Below, piece by piece: positions 8,378 through 16,831 of a stretch of DNA of 45,020 bases (positions within the stretch are counted from its first letter, which is position 1; the number at the start of each line of letters is the position of its first letter). The position numbers and the translations under genes were made by a program. The notes below the pieces were generated by a model, which was not told the DNA's origin, did no database searches, and saw only the letters and a list, made by a program, of their open reading frames with translations. Source of the stretch: Peribacillus acanthi (lineage in GTDB: Bacteria; Bacillota; Bacilli; Bacillales; DSM-1321); assembly GCF_003073175.1 (NCBI RefSeq), contig NZ_QBBX01000001.1, positions 24,797 through 69,816 of the forward strand. Reading direction: 5' to 3'.

Positions 8378-10552
8378 ATGAAAAAAACGGTTGTATTGGC
8401 TGAAAAGCCTTCAGTAGGAAGAGATATTGCGAAGGTGCTTGGCTGTCATAAAAAAGGAAATGGTTTTTTTGAAGGAAATGAATATATCGTAACCTGGGCG
8501 CTCGGTCATTTAGTGACACTAGCCGATCCTGAAGCTTACGATGATAAATATAAAGCTTGGAAATTGGAAGACTTACCTATGCTTCCATCCTCATTAAAAC
8601 TAGTTGTTATTAAAAAGACGGGCAAGCAATTCCAAGCGGTGAAAACTCAATTGAATCGCTCTGATGTCAAAGAAATCATCATTGCGACCGACGCTGGTCG
8701 TGAAGGGGAACTAGTTGCTCGTTGGATTTTAGAAAAGGCGCATGCTAACAAACCTATCAAACGTCTTTGGATTTCCTCAGTAACGGATAAAGCCATCAAA
8801 CAAGGATTCCAAAAACTGAAAGATGGAAAAGAATATTTAAACTTATATGCTTCTGCACAAGCAAGGGCAGAAGCGGATTGGCTAGTAGGAATTAATGCAA
8901 CAAGGGCATTGACGACTAAGTACAATGCTCAGCTTTCTTGTGGACGGGTACAGACTCCAACATTGGCGATGATTGCAAAACGTGAAGAAGAAATTCGCTC
9001 TTTTGTCCCAAAATCCTATTTTGGCTTACGAGCTGTTACGGAGCATGGTATATCGCTGACATGGCAAGCAGAAAAAACGAAAGAGACGAGGATTTTTGAA
9101 GAAGAAAAAGCAAAATCTTTGCTTAAGCAAATTCAAAATGAACCGGCAGAGATAATGGAAATCCAAAAGAGTATGAAGAAAACCTATGCTCCTGGCTTAT
9201 ATGATTTAACCGAGCTACAAAGGGATGCCAACCGAATTTTCGGTTATTCTGCTAAGGAAACACTATCAATCACCCAACGCTTATATGAGCAATATAAGGT
9301 AGTTACTTACCCTAGAACGGATTCAAAGTTCCTTTCTAGTGACTTGGTAGATACACTTAAAGAAAGATTAGAAGCAGTAAGTATCAAGCCTTATAGCCAA
9401 TGGGCGTCCAAACTCTTAAGAAGTCCTATCCGAGTAAACGGATCCTTTGTGGATGATAAAAAGGTATCTGATCACCATGCTATTATTCCGACTGAACAGA
9501 CACCTTTCCTGCAAAAACTGTCTGATAAAGAGTACAAAATTTATGATTTGATTGTTAAAAGATTTTTAGCGGTCCTTTTACCTCCTTTCGAGTTTGAACA
9601 AACAACTTTAAAAGTGGAAATAGGTAAAGAATCCTTTATTGCCAAGGGAAAACGGATTATCGGGCAAGGTTGGAAAGATGTATATCAATATGATGAAGAG
9701 GATGTAGAGGATGACCAGTCACTACCTGTCTTACAAAAAGGGGATAAACTAAAACTTTCATCCATTTCAATGACAAAGGGTGAAACAAAACCACCTGAAC
9801 CTTTCAATGAAGGAACTCTTCTTTCTGCGATGGAAAACCCAGTTCGCTTTATGAGTGGAGAAAGCAAGGATTTGATTAAGACTCTTGGGGAAACAGGAGG
9901 ACTTGGTACAGTCGCTACGAGAGCCGATATTATTGAAAAGCTCTTCAATTCCTTTTTAATCGAGAAAAAAGGAAAAGGCATCTTTGTCACTTCTAAAGGA
10001 AAACAACTGCTTGAGCTGGTTCCAGATGATTTGAAATCCCCGGCATTAACAGCAGAGTGGGAGCAAAAACTACAGCAAATTGCTCAAGGTAAGCTATCCA
10101 AGCAGACTTTCATTGTGGAAATGAAGAATTATGCCCATAGCGCTGTACATGAAATCAAGAACAACACTCAACGATTTAGACATGACAATGTCACTGGAAA
10201 GAAATGTCCAGACTGTGGCAAACTTCTCCTAGAAGTCAATGGGAAAAAAGGTAAAATGAACGTTTGTCAGGATCGCGAATGCGGCTTCCGTAAATCCATT
10301 TCAAGAGCGACAAACGCACGTTGCCCTGTTTGTCACAAAAAGCTGGAATTGCGTGGAGAAGGAGAAGGCCAAATCTTTGCCTGTTCATGTGGGCATCGTG
10401 AAAAGCTTAGCTCCTTCCAAGAACGCAAGAAAAAAACAAGCCAATCTGTAGGTAATAAACGCGAAGTGGCTCAATATATGAAAAAGCAAAACAATGATGA
10501 GCCTATCAATACTGCACTTGCAGATGCATTAGCGAAATTAAAATTGAAATAG
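8378..10552 (+). CDS. topB: DNA topoisomerase III
   Basis: The protein has 724 residues (B. subtilis TopB about 727). It is a type IA topoisomerase: the Toprim domain begins VVLAEKPSVGRDIAKVLG, with DAGREGELVARWI further on. The active-site tyrosine lies in VVTYPRTDSKFLS, and the DHHAIIPT motif is present. Two C-terminal cysteine clusters look like zinc ribbons (CPDCGKLL...CQDREC and CPVCHKKL...CSCG). It relaxes and decatenates single-stranded or hemicatenated DNA. The start is ATG 8378 with GGAAGGA seven bases before. An upstream in-frame start lacks a ribosome binding site. A very long hairpin follows the stop. Confidence 0.96.
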   Translation: MKKTVVLAEKPSVGRDIAKVLGCHKKGNGFFEGNEYIVTWALGHLVTLADPEAYDDKYKAWKLEDLPMLPSSLKLVVIKKTGKQFQAVKTQLNRSDVKEIIIATDAGREGELVARWILEKAHANKPIKRLWISSVTDKAIKQGFQKLKDGKEYLNLYASAQARAEADWLVGINATRALTTKYNAQLSCGRVQTPTLAMIAKREEEIRSFVPKSYFGLRAVTEHGISLTWQAEKTKETRIFEEEKAKSLLKQIQNEPAEIMEIQKSMKKTYAPGLYDLTELQRDANRIFGYSAKETLSITQRLYEQYKVVTYPRTDSKFLSSDLVDTLKERLEAVSIKPYSQWASKLLRSPIRVNGSFVDDKKVSDHHAIIPTEQTPFLQKLSDKEYKIYDLIVKRFLAVLLPPFEFEQTTLKVEIGKESFIAKGKRIIGQGWKDVYQYDEEDVEDDQSLPVLQKGDKLKLSSISMTKGETKPPEPFNEGTLLSAMENPVRFMSGESKDLIKTLGETGGLGTVATRADIIEKLFNSFLIEKKGKGIFVTSKGKQLLELVPDDLKSPALTAEWEQKLQQIAQGKLSKQTFIVEMKNYAHSAVHEIKNNTQRFRHDNVTGKKCPDCGKLLLEVNGKKGKMNVCQDRECGFRKSISRATNARCPVCHKKLELRGEGEGQIFACSCGHREKLSSFQERKKKTSQSVGNKREVAQYMKKQNNDEPINTALADALAKLKLK

Positions 10553-10555
10553 ATT

Positions 10556-10602
10556 CTATTAAACAGGAGCTATCCTTTACAGGAATAGCTCCTGTTTAAT
10601 AG
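10556..10602. terminator. Long hairpin after topB
   Basis: About 21 base pairs with a single bulge flank a four-base loop: CTATTAAACAGGAGCTAT...CCT on the left and AGGAATAGCTCCTG...AATAG on the right. The T run is short (GTTTAAT), so it may act as a weak terminator or a 3'-end stabiliser. Confidence 0.65.
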
Positions 10603-10814
10603 AGTAAATGTATCTGAAAAAAGTTTTAAAAAGTAAGAAAAACGAAGAATAATTAAGAATGATAGAGCATATAGAGGAAAAACTCTATATATCAGAATTT
10701 TATGAATATTTACAATATACAAAAAACATACTAATATTAAACCAAGAAACAACTCAACAATACACTAGAAAGGAGTTACCCTTTAAGAAAAGAAGAATCA
10801 TACACATTCCTCCT

Positions 10815-10946
10815 AAGAGGTGATTCCAATGACATAAGTAAGGCGAAGGCGTAGAAAAAGAACGCCGGGTACAAACCAAAAAAGCATTCCCATTCTAAAA
10901 AAGAAAAGGTGGTACCAATGACATAAGTAAGGCGAAGGTGTAGAAA
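10815..10946 (+). repeat. Two direct copies of a 43-bp unit with an RBS-like ATG-ACA-TAA core
   Basis: Copies at 10815-10857 and 10904-10946 differ at only four of 43 positions and are 89 bases apart. Each reads AGGTG, a short spacer, CCAATGACATAAGTAAGGCG, then AAGG(C/T)GTAGAAA. In both, a ribosome-binding-site-like AGGTG precedes ATG-ACA-TAA, a two-codon ORF. Copy 1 continues into a GGCGT/ACGCC hairpin. The 630-base gap between topB and the TetR gene holds nothing else recognisable apart from the hairpin at 11041. Confidence 0.7.
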
Positions 10947-11040
10947 TCTGCTGCACTGGGTAAATAAAATCTAATGAATTCCATAGTATAGATGGAAAAA
11001 TAGAAAGGGTTTATGAATTAAAATGGAAGATGAAATAGTC

Positions 11041-11081
11041 TAAGCGATCTTGGAATTCCACATGGGAGCCAGGATCGCTTA
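11041..11081 (+). terminator. Strong hairpin in the topB-tetR gap
   Basis: TAAGCGATCTTGG pairs with CCAGGATCGCTTA (13 pairs, one G-U). It is followed by TTGTTGTTTT. It would end a plus-strand transcript covering the repeats at 10815-10946, which suggests that this gap may be transcribed. Confidence 0.55.
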
Positions 11082-11171
11082 TTGTTGTTTTAAGAGTCTT
11101 TAGGAAAAGAGCCCAATATTTATTAGTAGTGTGAACACCTATTTGTTTATTAAAAAAATTTCTGGAAATAG

Positions 11172-11200
11172 TTGCTAAAATGATTGTGATAACATATAAT
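11172..11200 (+). promoter_or_regulatory. Promoter of the TetR gene
   Basis: TTGCTA and a perfect TATAAT (11195-11200) are 17 bases apart. The operator palindrome starts one base after the -10 box, so bound repressor would cover the transcription start. Confidence 0.75.
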
Positions 11201-11201
11201 T

Positions 11202-11222
11202 TTATTGAACAGTGGTCAATAA
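11202..11222 (+). promoter_or_regulatory. TetR-type operator, site 1
   Basis: TTATTGA and TCAATAA form perfect 7-bp arms, and the core is TTGAACAGTGGTCAA. The core is one base away from a perfect TTGACCA-N-TGGTCAA palindrome. A second copy lies at 11823, before the next gene. It is probably the autoregulatory site of the adjacent TetR protein. Confidence 0.7.
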
Positions 11223-11237
11223 AGGAGAATCGTAAAC

Positions 11238-11807
11238 ATGGCACCAAGAAAAGCAGAAAGTGAACTAACAAGAGAGATGATCATGGATGCTGCACGAAAT
11301 CTTTTTGTACATCAAGGGTTTCAACATGTTTCAATGAGACAAATCGCAAAAGAACTGAATTGTAGCCATGGAGCCATTTATTATCATTTTAAGAATAAGG
11401 CTGAAATTTTTTACAAAATGGTGGAACATGATTTTCGTCAATTAGATGCTATTCTGATTGAGATTCTAGAACGCAAATTACCTTCCAGAGAAAAGTTAGT
11501 AAGTATTTTTTTAGGATTTATCGAATTTGGATTAAATCATCAAAATCAATATGAAATCATGTTTCTAATTAAGGATGAAGAAGTAAAAAGTTATGTAAAT
11601 GAAGCTCCCAATACTAGCTATGAACGATTTGCACACGCCATTTTTACACTATGTGAAGGAAAAGCAACGATTAGACAAATCTGGACAGTATTCTTATCAC
11701 TGCATGGCTTTATAACGCATTATTGTAGAAGCGGACAGTCGTTTGTAGATGTGAAAGAATTAGCTAAGATTCATGCGAACTTTTTGGTAAAAGGCTTACT
11801 TGATTAA
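11238..11807 (+). CDS. TetR/AcrR-family transcriptional regulator
   Basis: The protein has 189 residues. The N-terminal helix-turn-helix (about residues 12-57) has the family pattern: IMDAARNLFVHQGFQHVSMR, then IAKELNCSHGAIYYHFKNKAEIF. The C-terminal ligand-binding domain is divergent, so the inducer is unknown. AAAGGAG precedes the ATG. Palindromes before this gene and before the next gene share one consensus, so it probably represses itself and the downstream dehydratase-like gene. That gene begins 48 bases after its stop. Confidence 0.88.
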   Translation: MAPRKAESELTREMIMDAARNLFVHQGFQHVSMRQIAKELNCSHGAIYYHFKNKAEIFYKMVEHDFRQLDAILIEILERKLPSREKLVSIFLGFIEFGLNHQNQYEIMFLIKDEEVKSYVNEAPNTSYERFAHAIFTLCEGKATIRQIWTVFLSLHGFITHYCRSGQSFVDVKELAKIHANFLVKGLLD

Positions 11808-11822
11808 AAATTTTCGGCATTA

Positions 11823-11837
11823 TTGACCAGTGGTTAA
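11823..11837 (+). promoter_or_regulatory. TetR-type operator, site 2
   Basis: TTGACCAGTGGTTAA differs by one base from the perfect palindrome TTGACCA-N-TGGTCAA, on the opposite half-site from the mismatch in site 1. It lies between the TetR gene and the ribosome binding site (AGGAGG, 11843-11848) of the next gene. Confidence 0.65.
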
Positions 11838-11855
11838 ATAATAGGAGGAATGACA

Positions 11856-12791
11856 ATGACAATGATAAAAACGATGGTGTTAGGTGCTACAGGCGGGATG
11901 GGCTTTGCAATCACAAAAGAATTGTTGGATAGAGGCATGGATGTGTCGGTTTTCGTAAGAAATAAGGCTAAAGCTGTAGAGTTGTTTGGAAACAAAGTTA
12001 AAGTAGTAACGGGAGATGTTTTCGATTCAGAAGCTTTAAGAACAGCTACTAAAGGGATGGACTTAATCTTTCATGCTATCAATATTCCATATGAGCATTG
12101 GGAAGAAAAGCTTTTACTACTAAATCAAAATATTTGGAAGGCCACACAAGATTGTGGAGCAAAGCTTGTGGTAGTAGATAATATTTATGCTTATGGAAGA
12201 AAAACAGAAGTTCAACATACAGAAGCGGCAGTCAAGCAGCCGAATACGAAAAAAGGGAAGCTTCGTTTAAAAGTGGAAAAGGGTCTCAAGGATGCAGGGA
12301 TTTCATACATCCATGCACATTTTCCAGATTTCTATGGACCTCTTGCACCTAATACGATTCTTCATATGACTTTAAAGTCTGTAGCGGAAAATCGAAAAAG
12401 CATATTTGTTGGTGATCCGTCTATCCAAAGGGAATATATTTATACCCCAGATGGAGCAAAAGCATTAGTTGAACTCTCTCTCCGTCCCAATGCGTACAAT
12501 CAATCATGGAACATAGCTGGAACAGGTACTATAAGTGGAAAGGAAATTCATCAGATAGTCCAAGATCAGCTAGGTTATAAGAAGAAATTTGTGATAACAG
12601 GGAAAAAAATGATAGGTTTCCTAGGAATCTTCAATAAAGGTATGAAAGAAGTCGAAGAGATGCTGTATTTAACAGAAGAACCATTTATCCTAGATAGTAC
12701 TAAGTTTGAGAAAGAAATTGGACCACTACCGAGAACTCCATTTCAAGAAGGAATACTACACACCATCCAAACTCTTCAGAAAATAAACTAA
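11856..12791 (+). CDS. NAD(P)-binding epimerase/dehydratase-like protein
   Basis: The protein has 311 residues. The Rossmann motif VLGATGGMGFAITKELLDRG is at its N-terminus, followed by GDVFDSEAL and a strand rich in hydrophobics. This is the extended SDR (NmrA/epimerase) pattern. YAYGRK resembles the family YxxxK active site, but its assignment is uncertain. The product and substrate are unknown. Three in-frame ATGs occur at 11850, 11856 and 11862. 11856 is seven bases from AGGAGG and is preferred. It is probably controlled by the TetR regulator next to it. Confidence 0.8.
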   Translation: MTMIKTMVLGATGGMGFAITKELLDRGMDVSVFVRNKAKAVELFGNKVKVVTGDVFDSEALRTATKGMDLIFHAINIPYEHWEEKLLLLNQNIWKATQDCGAKLVVVDNIYAYGRKTEVQHTEAAVKQPNTKKGKLRLKVEKGLKDAGISYIHAHFPDFYGPLAPNTILHMTLKSVAENRKSIFVGDPSIQREYIYTPDGAKALVELSLRPNAYNQSWNIAGTGTISGKEIHQIVQDQLGYKKKFVITGKKMIGFLGIFNKGMKEVEEMLYLTEEPFILDSTKFEKEIGPLPRTPFQEGILHTIQTLQKIN

Positions 12792-13026
12792 CTAATTTCC
12801 TAATTAACTACACCATTTTTCACTTTCTTAATTTTTTTAGTGCATCCTTTCCAGTCAGAATGGCATTTATATTTACACTACAATAAATATCACTAGAAAT
12901 CATCTTCTAATAGTTTGCGTCATGTTCTAATACAGCTTGTATCTCCTAATTCATGATATAATAGTGAAAATACTGGAAGGTAATTCATCGTAATGGATTG
13001 TAAACAGATTGTTAGGAGATGAACGG

Positions 13027-13851
13027 GTGTATCCAATTGAAAGATTTTCTAAATATCTTTTACAAAATTCAGAATCTATAAGCAAAGAAATTGTTGATTA
13101 TAATCTTGGAAAACTAGAAATAGAATTACCAGTTGAAATTATAGAGAAATCCATAAACACCAATCGTGAATTTTTAGAGTTCTTAGGGAATTCTCTGAAC
13201 TTAACAAATGAAGAAGTAGCAGGAAGATTCATTGAATGGCATAAACAACATGCAGCACAAACTGAAACACAATTTAGTTTCGAAGATATCTCCAAAATTG
13301 TCCGTCCGTATGCTGAGACTCGCCTTCGTTTAATAGAGATGCTTACCAAAGTATCTATAAAAGAAGGACTTTCTACAGAGGAAGTTGTTTATGTCAATAA
13401 CCGTATCAGTTTTTTACTAGATTTAAGTATTACTGAGAGTATTATTGAACGAGAACGATTAGCGAATGAAGCTAATAAGAAAAGCCAAAATGTGATTAGG
13501 GAGTTATCATCACCAGTTGTCCCCATTCAAAATGGAGTAGCCATTCTTCCGTTAATCGGAGAATTTGATTTAGATAGAAGTGAACATATTCTAACGAGTG
13601 TCATACCAAAGATTAATGATTTGAATATCGAAACTCTTATTATTGACTTCTCTGGAATAGCTACAATTGATACTGAGGTCGCTAGGGAGATTTTTAAGAT
13701 TAAAGAAGTTCTGGATTTAATCGGGGTTAATTCGATGTTAACAGGAATTCGACCTGAATTAGCTATTAATATAATAAAAGCTGGCATTGACTTTACTTCT
13801 TTAAATACGTATGGGACAGTACAACAAGCTATACTTAGTACGAATCAATAG
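13027..13851 (+). CDS. RsbR-type STAS protein (RsbT co-antagonist)
   Basis: The protein has 274 residues. The N-terminal half (about 1-150) is helical, like the non-haem globin sensor domain of RsbR proteins. The C-terminal half is a STAS domain beginning PVVPIQNGVAILPLIGEFD. The two threonines that RsbT phosphorylates in RsbR correspond to those in ATIDTEVA and LTGIRPELA. Such proteins form stressosomes that control sigma B. No rsbS or rsbT gene is nearby, so this is an orphan paralogue. The start is GTG 13027, with AGGAG eight bases upstream. A TATAAT lies at 12957-12962, but its -35 is weak. Confidence 0.85.
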   Translation: MYPIERFSKYLLQNSESISKEIVDYNLGKLEIELPVEIIEKSINTNREFLEFLGNSLNLTNEEVAGRFIEWHKQHAAQTETQFSFEDISKIVRPYAETRLRLIEMLTKVSIKEGLSTEEVVYVNNRISFLLDLSITESIIERERLANEANKKSQNVIRELSSPVVPIQNGVAILPLIGEFDLDRSEHILTSVIPKINDLNIETLIIDFSGIATIDTEVAREIFKIKEVLDLIGVNSMLTGIRPELAINIIKAGIDFTSLNTYGTVQQAILSTNQ

Positions 13852-13973
13852 AAGATCACTTTTTTTAGGGTAATAAATTCTACAAGCAATAGACATTCAC
13901 CCATTTTTCTTACCCTGCATATGGTAAGTCGTGAAGGCATTTACATCCTAAGCATAGGGAGTGTGTAAGGCTA

Positions 13974-15059
13974 ATGGGAAAGGTATTGCATTATTTTGCT
14001 AGTGGTAATACAGCCAATGGATTCCAAAGCTTGTTTGATTCCAATCTAGCAGGACTTGAACATATTTATATACTAAAAGGTGGACCAGGCACTGGGAAAT
14101 CCACCATGATGAAGAAAATTGGAAGTCTGTATGAGGAGCAAGGTCAAGCTGTAGAATATTTACATTGTTCCGCTGATCCAAATTCACTGGATGGAGTACT
14201 CATTAGAAGCTTAGGATTGGGAATTGTAGATGGTACCGCACCTCATGTTCTTGAACCTAAAGCTCCTGGTGCCATTGAACAATATGTAAACCTAGGCAAA
14301 GCGTGGAACAGCTCTATTTTAAAAGAGCGCAAATCTGAAATTATGGCAATGAACTCTCAAATAACTATTCTTTATCAAAAAGGCTATGCTGCTTTCAAAG
14401 AAGCACTTGCCATCCATGATGATTGGGAAAGAATCTTTATCTCCCATCTTGATTTCAAAAAAATGAACGATTTGACTGAAGAACTAAAAGTAGAGCTTTT
14501 TGGTTCGCATCAAGTGGATAAAAAGAGTACAGTACGTCACAGGTTCTTAGGAGCAGCTACTCCATATGGTGCCGTTGACCATGTGCCGAATCTAACAGAG
14601 GACATTACGAATCGCTATTTCATTAAAGGACGTCCGGGATCTGGAAAATCTACGATGCTGAAAAAGTTTGCTGCAGAAGCAGAAAACAGAGGCCTTGATG
14701 TAGAGGTGTATCATTGCGGATTTGATCACAATAGTTTGGATATGATTATTGTCCGGGAACTGGGATTTGCTATTTTCGACAGTACGGCTCCTCATGAATA
14801 CTTCCCAAGTCGTGAAGGTGATACAATTGTCGATGTTTATGAACGAGCAATTGAACAGGGAACCGATGAGAAATATGAGGTTGAATTGAATAGCATTTCC
14901 ACAGCCTATAAAAATAAAATGCTAGAAGCAACTGCACATCTCCGCCAAGCAAAATCTATCCATGATGAAATAGAGAAAATCTATCTCTCCGCTATTGATT
15001 TTACAGTAGTCGATGAAATCTACAATGAGTTATTACAAGAAATTGAACAGTTAAGATGA
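13974..15059 (+). CDS. Tandem P-loop ATPase-like protein
   Basis: The protein has 361 residues in two homologous halves. Walker A motifs are at 36-44 (GGPGTGKST) and 219-227 (GRPGSGKST). After each comes a matching block: YLHCSADPNSLDGVLIRSLG in the first half and VYHCGFDHNSLDMIIVRELG in the second, then GTAPHVLEP and STAPHEYFP. This is an internal duplication with both nucleotide sites kept. Similar proteins of unknown function occur in Bacillus and clostridia. I recognise no specific activity. The start ATG has a weak ribosome binding site (GTAAGG). A terminator follows at 15125. Confidence 0.8.
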   Translation: MGKVLHYFASGNTANGFQSLFDSNLAGLEHIYILKGGPGTGKSTMMKKIGSLYEEQGQAVEYLHCSADPNSLDGVLIRSLGLGIVDGTAPHVLEPKAPGAIEQYVNLGKAWNSSILKERKSEIMAMNSQITILYQKGYAAFKEALAIHDDWERIFISHLDFKKMNDLTEELKVELFGSHQVDKKSTVRHRFLGAATPYGAVDHVPNLTEDITNRYFIKGRPGSGKSTMLKKFAAEAENRGLDVEVYHCGFDHNSLDMIIVRELGFAIFDSTAPHEYFPSREGDTIVDVYERAIEQGTDEKYEVELNSISTAYKNKMLEATAHLRQAKSIHDEIEKIYLSAIDFTVVDEIYNELLQEIEQLR

Positions 15060-15124
15060 TATGAAGACTTTCCTGTTCATGATTAAATGTTCCATTTTCA
15101 GTTGATTTCTTAATAAACAACACT

Positions 15125-15157
15125 AAAAATGACGTATAAATGAGTACGTCATTTTTT
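15125..15157 (+). terminator. Rho-independent terminator
   Basis: AAAAATGACGTA pairs perfectly with TACGTCATTTTT across an eight-base loop, ending in a T run. Confidence 0.85.
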
Positions 15158-15296
15158 AATACCGTGGTTTCTAGGATTTTATGACTTAAATGATTAGAAA
15201 CATGTACATATGTGTTAATTATGGGTGATAATAGGTAATTAATAATGAAAAAACTCTTAAACCATTATGAGTAAAAACAATAAAGGGGAAATGCAT

Positions 15297-15878
15297 GTGA
15301 CCACGAGTAATAAAACTAGCAATCATAAGGAATTGTCAATGGAACAAATGGAAGACTTACTCCAAGTATTGAAAGCCCGTTTTGAGAAAAATATGAACCG
15401 CCATATAGGTCTTGAATGGGCTAATGTCCAAGCAAAGCTCGAAGCGAATACGGAAAAACTATGGTCGCTCAATGAAATGGAAAAAACTGAGGGTGAGCCT
15501 GATGTAGTTGAGTATGATAAAACGAAGGACGAATACATTTTTTATGATTGCTCAACGGAAAGTCCTAAAGGTCGCAGAAGTCTTTGTTACGATCGTGAAG
15601 CACTGGAGTCAAGAAAAAATCATAAACCAGAAAATAACGCTATTGATATGGCAGCTACCATGGGAATTGAACTATTAACGGAAGAACAATATCGAGCGCT
15701 GCAGAAACTTGGGAATTTCGATATGAAAACGTCAAGCTGGGTACAAACACCCTCTGATATTAGAAAACTTGGTGGTGCACTCTTTTGTGATCGCCGATTC
15801 GGGCATGTCTTCATATATCACAACGGTGCGGAATCTTACTATGCCGCAAGAGGATTCCGTGGGTCCTTAAGGGTTTAA
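15297..15878 (+). CDS. DUF4256-family protein
   Basis: The protein has 193 residues and matches the pattern I recall for DUF4256: LLQVLKARFEKNMNRH...W near the start, GEPDVVEYD and YDCSTESPKGRRSLCYDREA in the middle, and LGGALFCDRRFGHVFIYHNG near the end. Function is unknown. No signal peptide or membrane segment is seen. The start is GTG 15297, eight bases after AAAGGGG. In-frame ATGs at 15267 and 15291 lack properly spaced sites. It is flanked by terminators and is thus a single-gene unit. Confidence 0.78.
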   Translation: MTTSNKTSNHKELSMEQMEDLLQVLKARFEKNMNRHIGLEWANVQAKLEANTEKLWSLNEMEKTEGEPDVVEYDKTKDEYIFYDCSTESPKGRRSLCYDREALESRKNHKPENNAIDMAATMGIELLTEEQYRALQKLGNFDMKTSSWVQTPSDIRKLGGALFCDRRFGHVFIYHNGAESYYAARGFRGSLRV

Positions 15879-15893
15879 ATTTTGCACAAACAA

Positions 15894-15925
15894 AGAAAAC
15901 TCGCCATATTTGTAGCGAGTTTTCT
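15894..15925. terminator. Terminator after the DUF4256 gene
   Basis: AGAAAACTCGC pairs perfectly with GCGAGTTTTCT across a ten-base loop. It is symmetric and could also serve minus-strand reading. Confidence 0.8.
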
Positions 15926-16035
15926 CTGTTATATACCAACATAGATGTCAAAACTACGGATGTTTTGACAAGAATATTAAGGTAAGTCCATCAAGACATA
16001 ACTCTTTAGTTAATGGATAGGATTGCCTGTAACTA

Positions 16036-16827
16036 TTAGAGATCAATGACAACTTCAACGCCATAATGATCGGATACTACGGGATAGTTCGTACCATTAA
16101 AAATGACCTTAGACTCTGATACTTTGACAGCTTGATTGGCTAAGATTAAATCAAGTCGTAAATCTTGTTTGTTGTGATCCCAACCCGCAATTTTACCTTT
16201 GACGGTTACTCCATCATCCTTGCTTCTTGCCAATTGATAAGTGTCAAACAACCCTTGCTTTACTAAATAATCATAACCTTCTCCACGAAGATTGGCATTG
16301 TTATTAAAATCGCCCAAAAGGAAGTAGAGGCCATCATTGTTTACCAGTTCGAATAGTCGATCAGCCTGGTATTGAAAGGGCTCTTCCTCATCCATCCACC
16401 AGCCAAGGTGGCAAGAATAGAAATGGATGGGCTTCCCTTTGATTTCAATAGTTGACCCTACGATTTTACGTGTTTTCCAGTAATTCGTATCCTGTCCCTT
16501 TGAAACAAAGAAGCTTTTTTTATCCTTAATAGGATGCCTTGTCAATATGGCTAGTCCTTCCTCGTACACTTCAAATCCGAGGTGGGCATAATCCCACGTG
16601 TAAGAATATGAGGTTTCCCCAAGCTTTTCTAATTCTTGAAGGAGGGCTAAGACAAAATTATTTCTTCTAACCTGTCCTTGTACAAGAGGTTCAGATTGCA
16701 GCTGACTTACTTCTTGCAAGGCGATGACATCGTAACGTTTTTCTGTAATGCCAGAAGCAATCGTTCGAATTTTATCCAGTTGATTCTCTTCCTGCCAAGA
16801 GTGACAATTCAACGTCAACAGTTTCAT
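16036..16827 (-). CDS. Endonuclease/exonuclease/phosphatase (DNase I-like) protein
   Basis: The protein has 263 residues with no signal peptide, so it is cytoplasmic. DNase I-like motifs are complete: LNCHSW at the start, IALQEVSQ (metal-binding Glu), YSCHLGWW, LLGDFNNNA and a terminal VVSDHYGVEV. The family includes nucleases, sphingomyelinases and sugar or inositol phosphatases. The gene begins four bases after the stop of the PTS EIICB gene, so the two are co-transcribed and the substrate may be a sugar phosphate or similar. AGGATAA before the ATG serves as ribosome binding site. Confidence 0.85.
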   Translation of the reverse strand: MKLLTLNCHSWQEENQLDKIRTIASGITEKRYDVIALQEVSQLQSEPLVQGQVRRNNFVLALLQELEKLGETSYSYTWDYAHLGFEVYEEGLAILTRHPIKDKKSFFVSKGQDTNYWKTRKIVGSTIEIKGKPIHFYSCHLGWWMDEEEPFQYQADRLFELVNNDGLYFLLGDFNNNANLRGEGYDYLVKQGLFDTYQLARSKDDGVTVKGKIAGWDHNKQDLRLDLILANQAVKVSESKVIFNGTNYPVVSDHYGVEVVIDL

Positions 16828-16831
16828 AGAA

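Noticed and set aside
10570-10752. Minus-strand frame of 60 codons after topB
   Set aside because: It begins in an AT-rich stretch, ends in the topB terminator hairpin, and has no recognisable protein pattern or ribosome binding site.
11011-11271. Minus-strand frame of 86 codons over the TetR promoter
   Set aside because: It overlaps the promoter, operator and start of the TetR gene and has no plausible ribosome binding site.
12931-12962. Promoter before the RsbR-type gene
   Set aside because: TATAAT is perfect, but no -35 lies at a suitable distance (TTGTAT leaves only 14 bases).
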